Below are positions 10,501 to 23,208 of a stretch of 64,000 bases of DNA, piece by piece. The translations under genes were made by a program, and so were the position numbers. The stretch's first letter is position 1. Every line of letters starts with the position of its first letter. Source of the DNA: Podocnemis expansa (lineage: Eukaryota; Chordata; Testudines; Podocnemididae); the NCBI GenBank assembly GCA_007922195.1, contig ML682014.1:1179027-1243026 (forward strand). Reading direction: 5' to 3'. The notes under the pieces are model-generated. The model searched no databases. It saw nothing but the letters and a program-made list of their open reading frames with translations, and had not been told where the DNA came from.

Positions 10501-12584
10501 ATTACAGCTAAAACCTTTAATGTGAGCCCTTTTTGCACTGGGAAGTCTTTAAAAGCAAGTTCTAGGTGTGGAACTCAATTTGATAGTACCTTGGATTGTA
10601 ACAGCAAAATAACTCCACTTCTAAGGAGCCAAGGCAGAGCCAAGAAAAGCCCAAACTCAATGTAGAGGCAGGCACTCTCCATGGTTGCTTCTGTGCTCAC
10701 ATCAGTTTCTTTAGATCTTTATGGCTCTTAAGCAAACTGGAGGGCCTTGGGGCCAGCTGCCATAGGGAGAATTCAGAGTAAATCAATCCCTTTGAAGGAG
10801 AGCTTCTTGGTCCCCCAGAGGTGCCAGGAAGAGGGATCTCCATGTAGCTGTATCATTTCACTCTAAATTATTTCTAAAAACAAACTAGCCAGTTATATTT
10901 GTATCTTAATTTTTCATGAGAGTATATTTTATCAAGAAACAGCTCTCACATGAAAGGTATACATGGGAAACAGTCAAACCCACATCCTACTGACTCAACA
11001 CCTGCCTGTCTTAATTACCTCCCTTCTCTTCCACCATTACAAACACACACAGCTTGTGGAAGCTGCTAGTGTATTTCACCCTGTACAGAATGAACTCATC
11101 AGTCTGTGGAACTGGTGCAGTTCAAGCTGCTCCGCAAGTTGACTCAGAATTGCCACCAGTTTATCACCTCTGACCGTGGTACTGCCTCAGGGGGCAACAG
11201 AGTAGTTCTGCCTGCATATCTTCACCCATTCAATCCCTGACCTTACTGCCAAGACCAGAGATGCAAGTTATGGCAGAAATCTGGGTCCTTACTAATTAGC
11301 ATAAGGCTATCAACCCTTTTTACACAGGCCACTGAACAGCCATGTTACATGATAATTGACTTCTAATTAAATTGAAGCTGGTTTTGAATTAGTGATCCTG
11401 GGCACCTGTATCCTTTCTCCAGTCCTGCAAAATCAGGAATTTCTCAAAAGTAACTCAACCATCTATTTAATTCCTGTGCCTCTTCCTGCATAAGGAACAC
11501 TCTAAAACTTCTTCATAGAATTACCCCTTTCCTTGTCCATCTTTCTACTTAATATGCTAACCTCTGTGTGTTACGTATGCATGCTTAGTTCATGTCACAA
11601 GACATCAAATATCAATTACAAATTGGTTTAAGAACTCAAAGAGAGTCTTGTGCGTAACACAGTTGCAACACTATAGTTGCTCGCTAGCTTTAATTCTTCT
11701 AAAACCAAATGGCTCCTGTAGACAAATCTTAACAAAGGGTTCCCTTCTGTTGGTAATTAAATATTTATGATTCACATAAGTAAATGATATCACCATCCAA
11801 GTGTCCAAGCTTAAATATTGAAATACATTTGAAAACTAGAACTGTTCATCCAAAGAACTGTTCCCCCGGGAGCCAAAACCATGCTATTTTAAATCTGTAC
11901 CAACAGTGGTTTACAGAAGGAAACTCTGATTTATTCTCCATGGAATCTGAAGAAGCAGAGGATTGAACTGGGCTGCTCTTATGAACCTATGCTGGAAATC
12001 AGCGAGGACAACTTGGGTCATAAGTGACACAGGAGCCAGATACTTTCACCTTTACTCTTAATAAACAGCATACGACTCTCTGAACAGTCCCATTAATTTC
12101 AGTAGGCAAGGCACCATCTGGCCCATAATGTTTTGTGTGGCAATTTCTTGAAGGCATGAAAGCTGAAAACTCTGGAAGTTACAATACTTGGAAACACTGA
12201 AAACAACCACAGCAAGGAAGACTGCTGCAAATGGATGTGCAACATTTTACTTTATAAGCAAGTAAGACCCTCCTTAGTACTAATTTAGGAACCATTTCTT
12301 TAAAAACCAATACAATTTAATATTGCATGAATTCCCATTCAGCTATAAAATGCCCCTAAGTTGAATCCATCTCCCTGGTGGTAGTTAAAAGCTGCTGACT
12401 TGAAATGCAGGCAAACAGAATCTGAAAGTTTACTAGACATTTACAACACCAAATGACTTAATTGAAAAGAGCAATTAAGAAGTTTTTAAGTTTTGGCAGT
12501 TGAAAAGGGCAATGCAGTTCTGGGCTCCAACACACTAGGGCCTGATGTCAAAGAGCACACTAGCACCTCATGTCATGTGGATAC
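7600..12584. other. Long stretch without recognisable genes
   Basis: I see no supported feature here. Open stretches at 8114-8539 (141 codons) and at 9431-9974 (two overlapping frames) lack motifs, a plausible start context or splice-like boundaries. I found no tRNA, hairpin RNA or well-bounded transposon. It could be intron or intergenic DNA. Confidence 0.5.
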
Positions 12585-12700
12585 ATGCAAAGTGCTGCGT
12601 TCAGTTCTGGGCTCTCAGACACAACAGGGAGTTCTGAGATGAGTGTCTCAAGATTCAAAGAGCTGGAGGCCTGGGTTTACAGAGAAATGATGAAAAAAAT
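12585..12700 (+). mobile_element. Possible CR1 fragment
   Basis: CAAAGTGCTGCGTTCAGTTC followed by TGGGCTC resembles the CR1 segment upstream of the C-terminal domain, and AAAGAGCTGGAGGC sits at the distance expected after a deletion. The match is short and diverged. Confidence 0.3.
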
Positions 12701-15139
12701 ATAATGTGGAAAACTGTGATGACTTAGTACTTAATGCACCTTTCCATTTCTAAGGACTCTGCCTGGACTGCATACTGCCATTTTCTTCTTAGGGTTTCTG
12801 CAACTGGCAACCCAAGAGAGGTACAGGCTGTTCGCAGACTCAGTAACTAGACTATGCCACAGGGGATCAGCGTACAAACACTCCCTACTGTCTCCGCCCT
12901 CCCACCCTTGTGCCTCACACAACCCAAAAGCAATAGCAAACCTACTTTGAAGCTTTTGTGCCTCCTCCACACACAGGGCTTCAGGGATATCAATAGATCC
13001 ATAGAAGTAAGGATCCAGGGATTATAGTCCCCTCACTGAAATCATCCCAAAAATACCACAGAAAGCAGTGACACATTGCTTTGCAGCTATTTGGGGATGT
13101 TGCTGCCTTTCCAGACTTCCCAAACCCTGTACCATCCTAACTCCAAATTAGGACAACACTCAGTTCCACTCCCTCCCAGACCTCACAGAATCCCCTTATG
13201 CTTTTGGGCACAGTCACTTTGTATCAGTACTAACCACTATTGAGGCTTGAACTACAGCAGGCAGTCACTTACATGGTGGCAAAGAGTTATGACATGCATG
13301 AGCAGAAAAGAACACTACAAGCCTTCTGCAGGAAGAATTAAAATATTTTTGTGATGCTTTATTGTACCTTTAAAAGGTCTGACACACACAAAATGGACCA
13401 CTCTAAGTCAAAAATCTACATTAAAACTTCAAGGCATAAATTCCTAGAGGCAGAGACTCACTGCAACCTAGTCACAGAAAAGGAAAGGACAAAAATACCT
13501 TCAGTTGCTTCTTAATACTTGCTAGGGGTGCCAGACAGCAAGTATGAAAAATCAGACAAGGGTAAAGGTAATAGGCACCTATATAAGACCTGAATGTCTC
13601 TAAATCTCAGGACTGGCCCTATGAAATGAGGACATCTGCACTACCCTAACACCAGCACTCCCCCTAAACATCCTTCTACAAATGTACTCATTCCCAAACC
13701 CTGTGACTCTCATCTCTCTTATAGTGTGCTGGAGGAAACTAGCTAATTACCCACAGTTGGCTTAGTTTTGCTATTCTGCAAATCCCAGCACTCAGTACAG
13801 GCAGCTGTGGTCCTTGCTCTAGCCAGAGGGAGAAGCTTAATTGCTCCTTTGCCAAACTCTGGCTGGGGTATGTCCATTCATAACAGACATACATTACAGA
13901 AAGGCACAAATTATCTCCAGCACATACACATTTCATTTGCACTTTTCCAATATACATATATGGCAATTTGGATAAGATCCTGTGTAACTCTCAAGATACT
14001 ATATGATAAATCCTCTGTTTGGGTAAGATGTATTGCATTTGCAAGGAGCTGCTAACCTGTGAGTTTTAGGTATAAAAGCTACAATCCAGTTGACTTGTTC
14101 AATGTGCTTAATAACTAGAACTAAACTATATTTTAATTAGTATCTGAAAACAGAAGCAATAGTAATTGAGCTATGATAAACCCATTAGAGCCATAAAGCT
14201 ATGAGAATTCACAGTCATCACCTATTCAAACATCTAGTTACACAGAGTATTATTCTGAGATTTTAGCTATTAATATTGTGTGAGCATTCTCTTCTGCTGG
14301 TCACGGTTTGCTCTATCTCTTTACTGCATTAACTATATTAGTGTATGACCTGAGGCAACGGCACCTCTTTGATGGGGTGTTTCAGTGGTCAAATTCTGGG
14401 TTATTGCTCTCGTATTGACATTCCCCTCCTGCTGTAGTACTCATAAAGGTTCAAATATTATATTATTTCAGGAGACTATATTGAGTAGTGGAGCACTATA
14501 TGAACATTGCAAATAAATGCACGTATTTGACTTTCACACCGAGTTTCAAATACACTCTATTACTATATGCACTAGCTCTCACTTTTATGATATTTCTTTC
14601 CCACTTTGTGTTTGAATTATTTCTGTATCTGAGATATGATTTACATGCAGTGCAATTCAGAACAATAAAATACACTATTATGTTATAGAAGGGTAATCTT
14701 TCCTTACTCAAATCTAATTCCGACACAGGGTTTATGTAACTCTATACTTGCTGATCTAATTTGGCCTAAAAGAAAGCAGATTGTTATAATTGCACAAGCC
14801 CTTGAAAGGGATTATCTATGAATGACAATGCCTAAAACACTGCAATGGGAAAGTGGTCCTAATGATGCTATTATGAAAATGATGATGTAGTTAAAGTGAG
14901 ATGACACAACACATTTCTTCACTAGACATTGTTTTTCTTTTTTTGTTTTGGAGCTTTTTAAAATAAAACAATTAGATGACCTTCCCCCTTCTCATATGAT
15001 TTCTTCTGGTATAAGATGCTGAAAAACATTTAAATAAAATGGAAAGGTTAAATAAAACCATCTTCTTAAAATTAAAATACAGTCATTAGAATGCATAAAG
15101 CAGATCAAAGTGATAGGAAAAAGATGGGAAAATAAAACA
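12701..15139. other. Stretch without recognisable genes
   Basis: No supported feature. Short open frames such as 13768-14055 show no known motif. Confidence 0.5.
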
Positions 15140-15850
15140 AAATAAAATTGGAGGCAAGGAGTATGGGACCAATAGCAGTCGAAGCAGGCACACACCCCTG
15201 CAACAAACCACGCTGCCAGGTCTGCCCACATATCTGCACAACAGATACCATCACAGGTCCTAATCAAGCCTGCTACTCCATCAAAGGCTCATTTACCTGC
15301 TCATCTACTAATGTGGTCTATGCCATCATGTGCAAGAAATGCCCCAACACCTTATACATTGGACAAACAGGACGATCGCTGCGCGAAAGGATAAATGAAC
15401 ACAGAGCTGATATCAGAAATCACAGAACAAAGAAACCAGTTGCTGAGCACTTCCATCTTTCTAATCACTTGATAAATGATTTGTTAACAACTGTCATCAG
15501 AGATGTGGCTGGGACATCAAGACTTCAAAGAGAAGCAGCTGAACTCAAATTAATATGCAAGCTAAACTCTGTGAAAGCAGGACTTAATGAAGATTATGGG
15601 TTCTTTTCCCATTACAAAGGGTAATTTGACTTCAGGCTTCCCATTGTTTGAACCTAACAACTGCTCTGATTTGCTGTTACTGTATGACCTGATCCTATGT
15701 TTTACACCCCCTTGCATGTATTTTCATTCCTTTCTGTAAATTCACCCATCTTCGAAGCATCTTGCAAAGTGGGATTTTTTTTCCCACGGAAGCTCATGCG
15801 AAAAATAAATTTGTTAGTCTTAAAGTGCCACATGACTCCTTGGTTTTTTT
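15140..15850 (+). mobile_element. Penelope-like retroelement, 3' portion
   Basis: This is a 5'-truncated Penelope-like element. It begins within the linker before the GIY-YIG nuclease, keeps that domain open to its stop at 15624, and continues into about 160 bases of 3' UTR. It ends with a characteristic tail: GGAAGCTCATGCGAAAAATA, then AATTTGTTAGTCTTAAAGTG, then CCACATGACTCCTTGG. The reverse transcriptase half is missing. The tail recurs at 22501, 27172-27350 and 46725, which identifies those pieces as relatives of this element. Confidence 0.85.
15148..15624 (+). pseudogene. GIY-YIG endonuclease domain of a Penelope-like element (5'-truncated)
   Basis: The 158-codon open frame is the C-terminal end of a Penelope-like polyprotein. 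A cysteine-rich linker comes first (CNKPRCQVCPHIC, residues about 18-30, then C at 47 and 55). The nuclease follows: VVYAI at about residue 61 stands for the GIY strand, CKKC at about 67-70, and LYIGQTGRSLRERINEH at about 74-90 holds the YIG motif and the catalytic arginine. The segment REAAELKLICKL near residue 131 supplies the expected glutamate region. In autonomous elements this domain nicks DNA to prime reverse transcription. The frame has no stop, so decay has been mild compared with other elements here, but without the RT it cannot move alone. The apparent ATG is probably just an internal methionine or chance upstream codon. Confidence 0.85.
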
Positions 15851-17489
15851 ACATGAAAAACACCTTTGGGAGGACCGAGATAAATGGCAAGGGTGAGTGA
15901 GAAGGGTAAGCTGAAGATATATGGAGAAGATCATTAATAAAGCTAGTCCCTACACAAAGAAATTACATGTGAAAAGATATGGGGCATGTGAGCCCCATCT
16001 GTGGCCATACCTAGATTCTAAGGGTTCCAAACCTCTGTGAGATTCTCCTGACAATAGTCTCCAAAATGTGCCATTGGAGTCAGGGTTTCCCCACTGTGAA
16101 ACAGAGTTCTGCACCAAAGTACCTTAGATCTTTTGTGATCCACAGGAGGCTCTCTACCACTGGCAACATGCTTCTTTTGCTATTCCCAGACAGCACAGCT
16201 GCAAGGGAAGTCTACTCACATGGCAACAAGAAGCTGTCCTGGGAATGAATATGCAGTGAGTGGGAAGCAGGTGTTTCTTTCCAGGGGCTAGCAACAAAAC
16301 ATATCTCTTTTGGCTTTGCCACCTGTCCACCTGTTTCACCCAGGGGGATGCCTTGGGCTGTGGGGCATCCTCTGGTAGTTCTCGTAAAGTGCAAGATGCA
16401 GCTCCAAAGATGGCTAATCTTTTTAGCCAGGCAAGGGCCACAATGATACCAAGTGTTATAATTTACATAGAACTATGACTGTGAGTTGAAAGGTAAGATC
16501 TCTGTCTTCATGAGCTTAAAATCAAGGCTTAACCTAACTGATATAATTAGGCATGAGTCAAGCAAAACCATAGCTGAATGTCCTTAAAATCTGAGCAACT
16601 TCAGACCAGATTCTAAACTTGGAAGCTTAGACTTACCTCTAAATACACTACAAAAGAAATGAACAGCTCTTTCTTTCTCTAGAGTTGCCATAGCAAGAAT
16701 TTGTAAATAAGGTGGATTCTGGGCAGGTATATTTTTAAAACGTTGTCTTTAAATTACCTCCACTTACTCCATGAACTACTATGTATATTTTTTTGAGATC
16801 AGATAGCAAGGGCCTTATTATAATGCATGTGCAAGGGGAAAGTGTTAGATTGTGTTTGGAATCTTAACTCTGAATTTTGTGACTTTTGCATAATTAAAAT
16901 CTCACCCTGAACTTTGCATTAATATAGCTGTTCCTGTTTAATATATTTTAAAATTATAGTATCAGTATAATGAGTAGTAACAATCTTAAAGTCAAGCCAT
17001 GACTAGCCTACCCTTCAACATTAAAATGAATGAAATGGAAGTCAATTTTCCAGCTTCCAAAGAGTCTGTGGTGGGAAACAAATTAGACTTCACTATAACT
17101 TGACTCTTATGTGCTTTTTTCGATCTCAGCATGCCTGAGAATTTAGCATGTTTTTTGCTATGATTGAATCCTCCATGTTGTGCTGTATACAGACTGTATG
17201 ATACAGTACACTGTGGGAAGAAAGAGCAGCCTTCAACCACACAAAAATCTTTCTCCCAATCCAGGGTAGCTATGGCACTCCTTTCTTCTTGCTAAAGATG
17301 TGAGAAGGAAGCAATGCCCTGCTTGGCTAATTCTAATTAAAATATGATGTCAATGTCTGAAGTCTGGACAGTGGTTGTCATTGAGAAGCCAGTGTTTCTA
17401 AGCAGTCACAACATAATCACATTGTTGTTGACTGTATTATTTATTATTCTTTTCACAGAAGTGACTAGAGGTTGCAGTAGAGATTGACT
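15851..17489. other. Stretch without recognisable genes
   Basis: No supported feature. Overlapping open frames around 16154-16478 lie on both strands and have no motif. Confidence 0.5.
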
Positions 17490-17643
17490 CCTCCCATTGT
17501 GATAGGCACCACACAAACAGGAGGCAAGAGACAACCTCTTTCCTGAAGAGCTTATGGTGTAAGTACACTAGATAAAAAGGAAATCAGTTGAAGAGAGGTA
17601 GTATTATGATATCCACTGTACAGAGAGAGATTCTAGATACAAA
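17490..17643 (-). mobile_element. MIR/CORE-SINE, first part (split by MITE)
   Basis: GATAGGCACCACACAAACAG, CCTGAAGAGCTTATGGTGTA and GATATCCACTGTACAGAGAG match the minus strand of a MIR/CORE-SINE (GAAGAGCTTACA and CCCATTTTACAGA are the usual words). The repeat is interrupted at AAA by a Harbinger MITE and resumes at 18084. Confidence 0.65.
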
Positions 17644-18083
17644 GGGTAAGTCTACAGTTAGAGCTGAATTCGAATTGATTGTTATCAATTTGAATTTTAT
17701 TAAATGCATGGACACACTCACTTTCATCAATTCAAAATGAGAAACTCCTCAGTTTGAATTGATGGAAGCTGACTTAGAATTCATCAAACGTTGTTTGACT
17801 TTGAAGTCGCAGTCAATTTGAACTGAGTAATTTGAAGTCACACAGTGTGGCCATATCAATTTGAGTTACTCAGTGTGAATTGACCATCTTGCTGTGCTTC
17901 CCATGGTGCCACCCCTCCAATTCAAATTGGCAAGTCCAGTCCATGGACATGCCAATTCGAATTGGATTTTCTAGTGTGGCCATGTCAATTAGAATTGACT
18001 GAATTCAAATTAATAAGTATTAGGTTGAACTGATTAATTCAAACTCAGTAATTCAAATTGAAACTCTAAGTGTAGACATAGCC
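17644..18083 (+). mobile_element. PIF/Harbinger-type MITE nested in a CORE-SINE
   Basis: The ends are GGGTAAGTCTACAGTTAG on the left and CTAAGTGTAGACATAGCC on the right, an imperfect terminal inverted repeat. AAA flanks both sides (17641-17643 and 18084-18086), the 3-bp duplication length of PIF/Harbinger elements. The 440-bp interior holds alternating CAATTTGAATT words and no reading frame. Confidence 0.78.
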
Positions 18084-18185
18084 AAAGAGATCAGTAGACT
18101 TGCCCACAGTCAAATAGTTAGACTATAGAACTGAACTTAAATCTCCTGAATTTCAGACCAGGCCTTTAACCATAAGACCAATCCT
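18084..18185 (-). mobile_element. MIR/CORE-SINE, second part
   Basis: ACTTGCCCACAGTCAAATAG, then GAACTTAAATCTCCTGA and TTTAACCATAAGACCAATCC, is the expected continuation of the SINE begun at 17490 (ACTTGCCCAAGGTCA and CAGGTCTCCTGA in intact copies). Confidence 0.65.
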
Positions 18186-18687
18186 CCTCATTCTTAGAGA
18201 GAACATAATTATTTCCTGTTTGAGGAAACAGCACTCTGTGGTTTTCTTCTTCTGTTATCTGGAGATAGTGGAACAGTGAAGAAACACTCTGACTACCATT
18301 GAATCTTAAGGTGTCTTAGCTAATCTAAAGCAGAGGAGGTAGCCATGTGAACATCTGCAACACCTCCAGGATGAACATAGATTGTGCGATACTCTGTGAC
18401 GTGTCTGACACTTGGCATTATGCCACAGTTGCAGCTTCACAAATTCCCTCATTTTCCATCTATAAAGAATGCTCATCTTCCATATCAAGTGTGGAGATGG
18501 TTTAGAGGTGTCCATATGAACTATAGATAAGAGAAGACCAACACTTGCACAGTTAGATCATCAATTAGATTTTTGTTTGATGAGCTGGCAGCTGTCTGGG
18601 ATTCAGACCATCTGCTGGAAAGTGTCCTTATATTCCACACGAAAGACTGAAGGGTTTTCTTGATTTTAGTTGGTCATGAAGGGGGAG
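18186..18687. other. Stretch without recognisable genes
   Basis: No supported feature was found between the CORE-SINE and the hAT element. Confidence 0.5.
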
Positions 18688-18695
18688 TTCTAGCT

Positions 18696-19219
18696 CAGGG
18701 GTTGTCAACCTTTTCAGGATGGCAACATGGCTGAGAGGGTTCCCAGCCATGTGCTACACACCAAGGCTCCCTCAGTTCCCAGCTAAGGCACCCTTGCTTG
18801 TACCATTTTTAATGGCAGGTTCAAGTTGCTCTTGCCACCAAAAGAAAACTCATAGTCACTGCCGTGCCCGCAAAAAAGTGCCCTACCCCAGCATTTCTGA
18901 CCAAGCACTGTTAAAAGCACTCGGGGAAGGGGGGGGTTGCTTTTTTCCTGCTGGCCCTTTATGGCTGGCAGTTTTAAAGAGCCAACGGGAAAAAGCAACT
19001 CCCAAGAGCTTTCCACAGGGGTGCTAAGACCAAAGTCCCACTACAGAAAGGATTTTTTGCTGCTGGCCTTTTAAAATTTCCTAGAGCAGCAGCAGCTTCT
19101 AAAGGGGCAATAGTCTGCCACCACAGCTCTCCCATGGCAAAAGGGGCATTTTTCCACAACATGCTCACCGCTGTGCCACAGCCATTTTTGTGGCACAATG
19201 CAGTGACTGAGAACCACTG
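18696..19219 (+). mobile_element. hAT-type non-autonomous element
   Basis: The left end is CAGGGGTTGTCAACCTTTTC and the right end is GTGACTGAGAACCACTG, which are inverted versions of each other with a few changes. The flanks TTCTAGCT (18688-18695) and TTCTAGGT (19220-19227) agree at seven of eight positions, as expected of a hAT duplication. The 524-bp interior is richer in GC than its surroundings. It gives long but meaningless open frames on both strands and no transposase motif. Confidence 0.82.
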
Positions 19220-19227
19220 TTCTAGGT

Positions 19228-20355
19228 CCTGGTGGAATGGTAGTGTAGTATGTGACATGATCTTACTGTGTGATAATGTTGCTTTATGCTGATTTTTAAT
19301 GGTGTAAACTGGAATAGTAAATTTTTCATGAGACCTTGGAAAAAATCCAATGTCACTGATTTTTATTGCTCGCTTCATATAGCAAGGACCATTCTTCTAC
19401 CCTTTTGTAATGGTCTTTTCATTTTCTGCTTCTCTTGTGAGCAAGCTAGCCTTAAATTACTAAAATTATATTATTTCTATTACTGACATAATTACAATTA
19501 CACAACAGCAAGAGGGTTCTGAAATTCCACAGCAGCACCTACACTTAAAAATAATCTGGAGAGACAGGATGCAGTATTGTAAATTCCCTCCTGCTAGAAG
19601 TACCTGCTAATCAGCGAGTAACTGCTATTGAGAGTCTGAAGCCTAATATAAGTGCATTCAGATTCTTTAAACATTCTTTAGAAGCAATAAAAAGTCTTGA
19701 TCAAATTCTAACAATATATACATAGGAAGCTCCCTGTGTGAACTTAGAAACTGATTGGCACAATATAAAAACAAACACAATAGAAAACCTTTCAAATCAA
19801 TGCATTCCTGTTAACCCTAGACACAATGTTCACATGTGGTCTCCTTCAGAAATAAAAACAGATTGAAAAATTATTGCTGGGGCCATCATGGGCAGTGTAT
19901 TTTAGTGATATGGGGAGAGAGAGAGAAAGCGCCAAACATCTGAACTTATTATATAACCATGGAATAGGTAGTAAAGGAATAAAACAAATCTGAGAAATAA
20001 ATTAGAGATGGGGTGAGATAAACATAGAGGGACAACAGAATTGCAGCTACAGCACCAGTGAATGTTTCTCTCCTGGCTTAGTATTGAGGATGACCTTTCT
20101 GGTGACCCCGTACATCTCTCTTCTCCAGATGGAGGTGAATGTGCCCTGATAGAGGTTTGAAACAATTACAATGAGCTAGGAAAATATTGCAAAAGAGATG
20201 GAAGAAGAAGATCATGCCTGAAGGGGCCTTTTGCAATATATAAAAAGAATGGAAATATATATTAAAGTATGAAAAAGAAAACAAAAGTGCAATCACACAA
20301 CCAGAGGCAGCCCATGATTTGTAGTGCCTTTTAAAACTTAGTCCAAAATGAGACT
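19228..20355. other. Stretch without recognisable genes
   Basis: No supported feature was found. Confidence 0.5.
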
Positions 20356-20396
20356 ATTATTAGTAGTAGTATTAGTAGTAGTAGTAGTAGTAGTAT
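20356..20396 (+). repeat. (TAG)n microsatellite
   Basis: A triplet array of TAG with two ATTAG interruptions. It produces an artificial valine-rich open frame. Confidence 0.88.
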
Positions 20397-21556
20397 TGGT
20401 GTATGTTTTTAAAAGCCATTTGCTATTTAAGGAGACAGACAAATACCATTATTTTAGAAGCAAATGCATTGCCATTTTATCTGGGGTGCAGATATATTGG
20501 ACGGATGTTGAAGAGAAAGAATCCTCTGCTACCATGGACTTCCGTGCAAACAGCAGAGCTCCTACAAGGGAATATGTCAGCTATGTCACTGAAAAACTCT
20601 TCTTTCAATTTCATTTAATTTAATTATAACAGTACCTGTTCTAGGTGTTTTCTGACTCTCCTGTACGATTTAACAGAGTGTATCCTGCATGTAGAATTCC
20701 GCAGGTTTGATCACCAAATCTATCGAAAGGGTCTATCTGTTGGGGTGGGGGAAAGCATAAGAGGATTCATACAACAAAAAAAGATATTTCTCTAACTCTG
20801 CCTCTGACTTATTATATCCAACTTCATCCATCCCATATGCAGTGCAGTACAGGGACCCAGGAAAGCTTAGCTAGCAGACCCCTGCAGTTGTGCCATACTA
20901 TACAGGTTTCACTGCACAAGGACCATCCAACCGTTTTCTTATAGAATTATAGTCTATCCAGCATCACTGTTCTAGCTAAGGAGCCTGTGGCCAGTGAAGT
21001 TGCAACAACACCCATGTATCTATATAGATTCTTAAACTATATCCACTGTTATTGAATCTGGTCACCTGTCTCTGAAATGTAGCCAAAAGTCTTGAGATTG
21101 TGAAGGAAGTCCAGAGAGCCTGAGATACCTCTTAAATATGGGTTTGGGTAAGGAGGAATGGAATCTTGCTCAGAAGGAGAAAGAGTTGTATTGAAGCAAA
21201 ATGTAAGGGAGAAATGCAGTAAAGAGAAATAAAACTTAGGCAGGGAGAGAAGAGCTAATATGGAAGTATGAAGAGGCACAGCACTCTAAAATAACCAAGA
21301 TGATATGAAAATATATCTAAAAAGAGGAAGGTGAGATTTTTTTTTGGCGAGATACCGCTCCTCTTCTCAGTCCCAGACAGGAAGTGCTGCTTGCTCCTAA
21401 AATAGCCAAATTGTGAGGCCAAAGAAGATGCAGATGTTTAATTCATCTGGCCAACAATGAGAAACTGAAAATATAGAAGTCCAAAGGAAAAGAGCAAGAA
21501 GACTGTTTACAAATTACATACTCTGGCAACCAATCTACCTAATATGCAGGTAGATA
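20397..21556. other. Stretch without recognisable genes
   Basis: No supported feature was found. A poly-T tract near 21336 is the only simple sequence. Confidence 0.5.
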
Positions 21557-21618
21557 GAATAGAATCATAGGGTTGGAAGGGACCTCATGAGATCATCAAG
21601 TCCAACCCCCTGGAGCTT
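21557..21618 (-). mobile_element. CR1 3' end, short fragment
   Basis: AGAATCATAGGGTTGGAAGG, GACCTCATGAGATCATCAAG and TCCAACCCCCTGG form the diagnostic CR1 3' block in minus orientation. The first 60 or so bases of the 3' end are present, then the copy stops, the usual extreme 5' truncation. Confidence 0.85.
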
Positions 21619-22500
21619 GAACCCAGGACCTTCTGTATATTGAGCAAAGATGCTAGCCACTATATCAATGATGTTCTGTTATTAGTGCCTCTAGCAGATT
21701 ATGCATGCTGAACTCTGGGAGTAAAAATAAAGGCCACAGCGAGGACTCTTGAACCTCTGAAAAGCTGATGAAAATGTGAACAGTGGTTGTGAACTCATTT
21801 AATAGTCTCTCTACTGCCTTCAAATGGCGCCTGTCCAGTATAGAACCTGAGAACAACCCTTAATGCCCACTTAATGTGACAATGAACATGGACTTCATTT
21901 CATTTCAACATCATAAGCTGCCAACTCAACCCTTGCTGCACTCTATTTTCGTGTGTGTGTGTAATGGAAAATTTGAGACAAATTGACTCTCCAGTTGAAA
22001 ATGAATGGGACATTCATGTATCTTCATAAATGCCCATGATTTTTTTAATAATGCTAGCTACTTAATATTTTATTTGTCACAACAAGAGTCATTACAGTGA
22101 GATGCTCTAATGGTTTAGCATTAAGATCCAAGAACAGTGCCATTAATGAAAGAGGCAATATCTTCATTGTCTGGCTTTCTGTTGTAATGGGGAAAGACCT
22201 GTTTGTTGTTTGTTTGTTTGTTTGTTTTTGCCTCACTGCTGTGCCAATATGTCTGCTCATTTGGTTTATTAAGTCATTATATGATACTACTGATCATAAG
22301 GCAATAATTATTACAATGTCAAAACAAAAAAGTTTTTGCTTTTTGCGAAAGGAACATTTTGGGTTTTCAGGAAATGATTTTGGGATTTTCAGCTAAAAAT
22401 GGAACATTTGGATCTAATCAAGCATTTTCCATGCATTTTTTTTTTGTTCTGCTCAAAAGCCTTTTGTTCACTGAAAAACTGTTTTATGGAAATATTTTCT
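21619..22500. other. Non-coding stretch with a (TTTG)n tract
   Basis: It contains a (TTTG)n run at 22201-22229. No gene or bounded transposon was recognised. Confidence 0.5.
22201..22229 (+). repeat. (TTTG)n microsatellite
   Basis: About six tandem TTTG tetramers ending in a T run. Confidence 0.85.
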
Positions 22501-22572
22501 CCCATGAAAGCTCATACGAAAAATAAATCTGTTAGTCTTAAAGTGCCACACGACTCCTTGTTTTTTTTGCTG
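22501..22572 (+). mobile_element. Penelope-like element 3' tail
   Basis: CCCATGAAAGCTCATACGAA, then AAATAAATCTGTTAGTCTTA and AAGTGCCACACGACTCCTTG, is nearly the same as the tail at 15784-15845 of the GIY-YIG-bearing element. Only the last 70 bases are present. Confidence 0.82.
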
Positions 22573-23205
22573 GAAATATTTTGTCTAGCTCACAAAACTC
22601 CAAATGGTATCACTGGGAGATCGACTCCAAGAGCAGAATCATGAGCAAATAGCTCCCAGAGTGTTAAAAAGCAATGGATTCTAATCAAAGAGTTGAGGTT
22701 TCTGCAGGACATTTGAAGGAAGAAAGATATGTTAGATACATTAGGAAATTTTTAAAAAATGTTTTTATGGAAAAGAGGGACAGGTCTGCTACCAGCTGGT
22801 ATCAGATAAGAGTTCTGCACACTTCCACTCTGAAATTCACCTACAGTAAAAGCATTCTGTTTTAAATCATTTTTAGTAAACAAAGATGGCAAAACGAAGA
22901 TGGCAGCAAAAAAAGCATATCATTTTAGCAGTAACACAGTTCTGGAAGAAGCACAAAGGTCCAGGTTCTTCTCTCCTTTTTTAATATTTGTCCCACTAAG
23001 TGGCATTCAGTAGTGGAATCTGTTCATACCTGGCCAGCATAACCCATCCTCCACCCACACCCACCAGTCATATAGGAGAACTCCAAGCCAGGGTAAAGGG
23101 GCGCAGCCAACTTCCACATCATCTGCATCCAGATTTCGCTTAAGGGTCAGGAGGGAGAAACAGGGTGTGTCTATACTATGCCAATTCATGACTGGTATAT
23201 GTCTC
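22573..23205. other. Stretch without recognisable genes
   Basis: No supported feature was found. Confidence 0.5.
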
Positions 23206-23208
23206 TTA

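Noticed and set aside
18719..19378. Several frames of 77-134 codons on both strands
   Set aside because: Most lie within the hAT element at 18696-19219, where higher GC removes stops. No transposase motif.
20348..20623. Valine-rich start of a 91-codon frame
   Set aside because: It is the translation of the TAG microsatellite.
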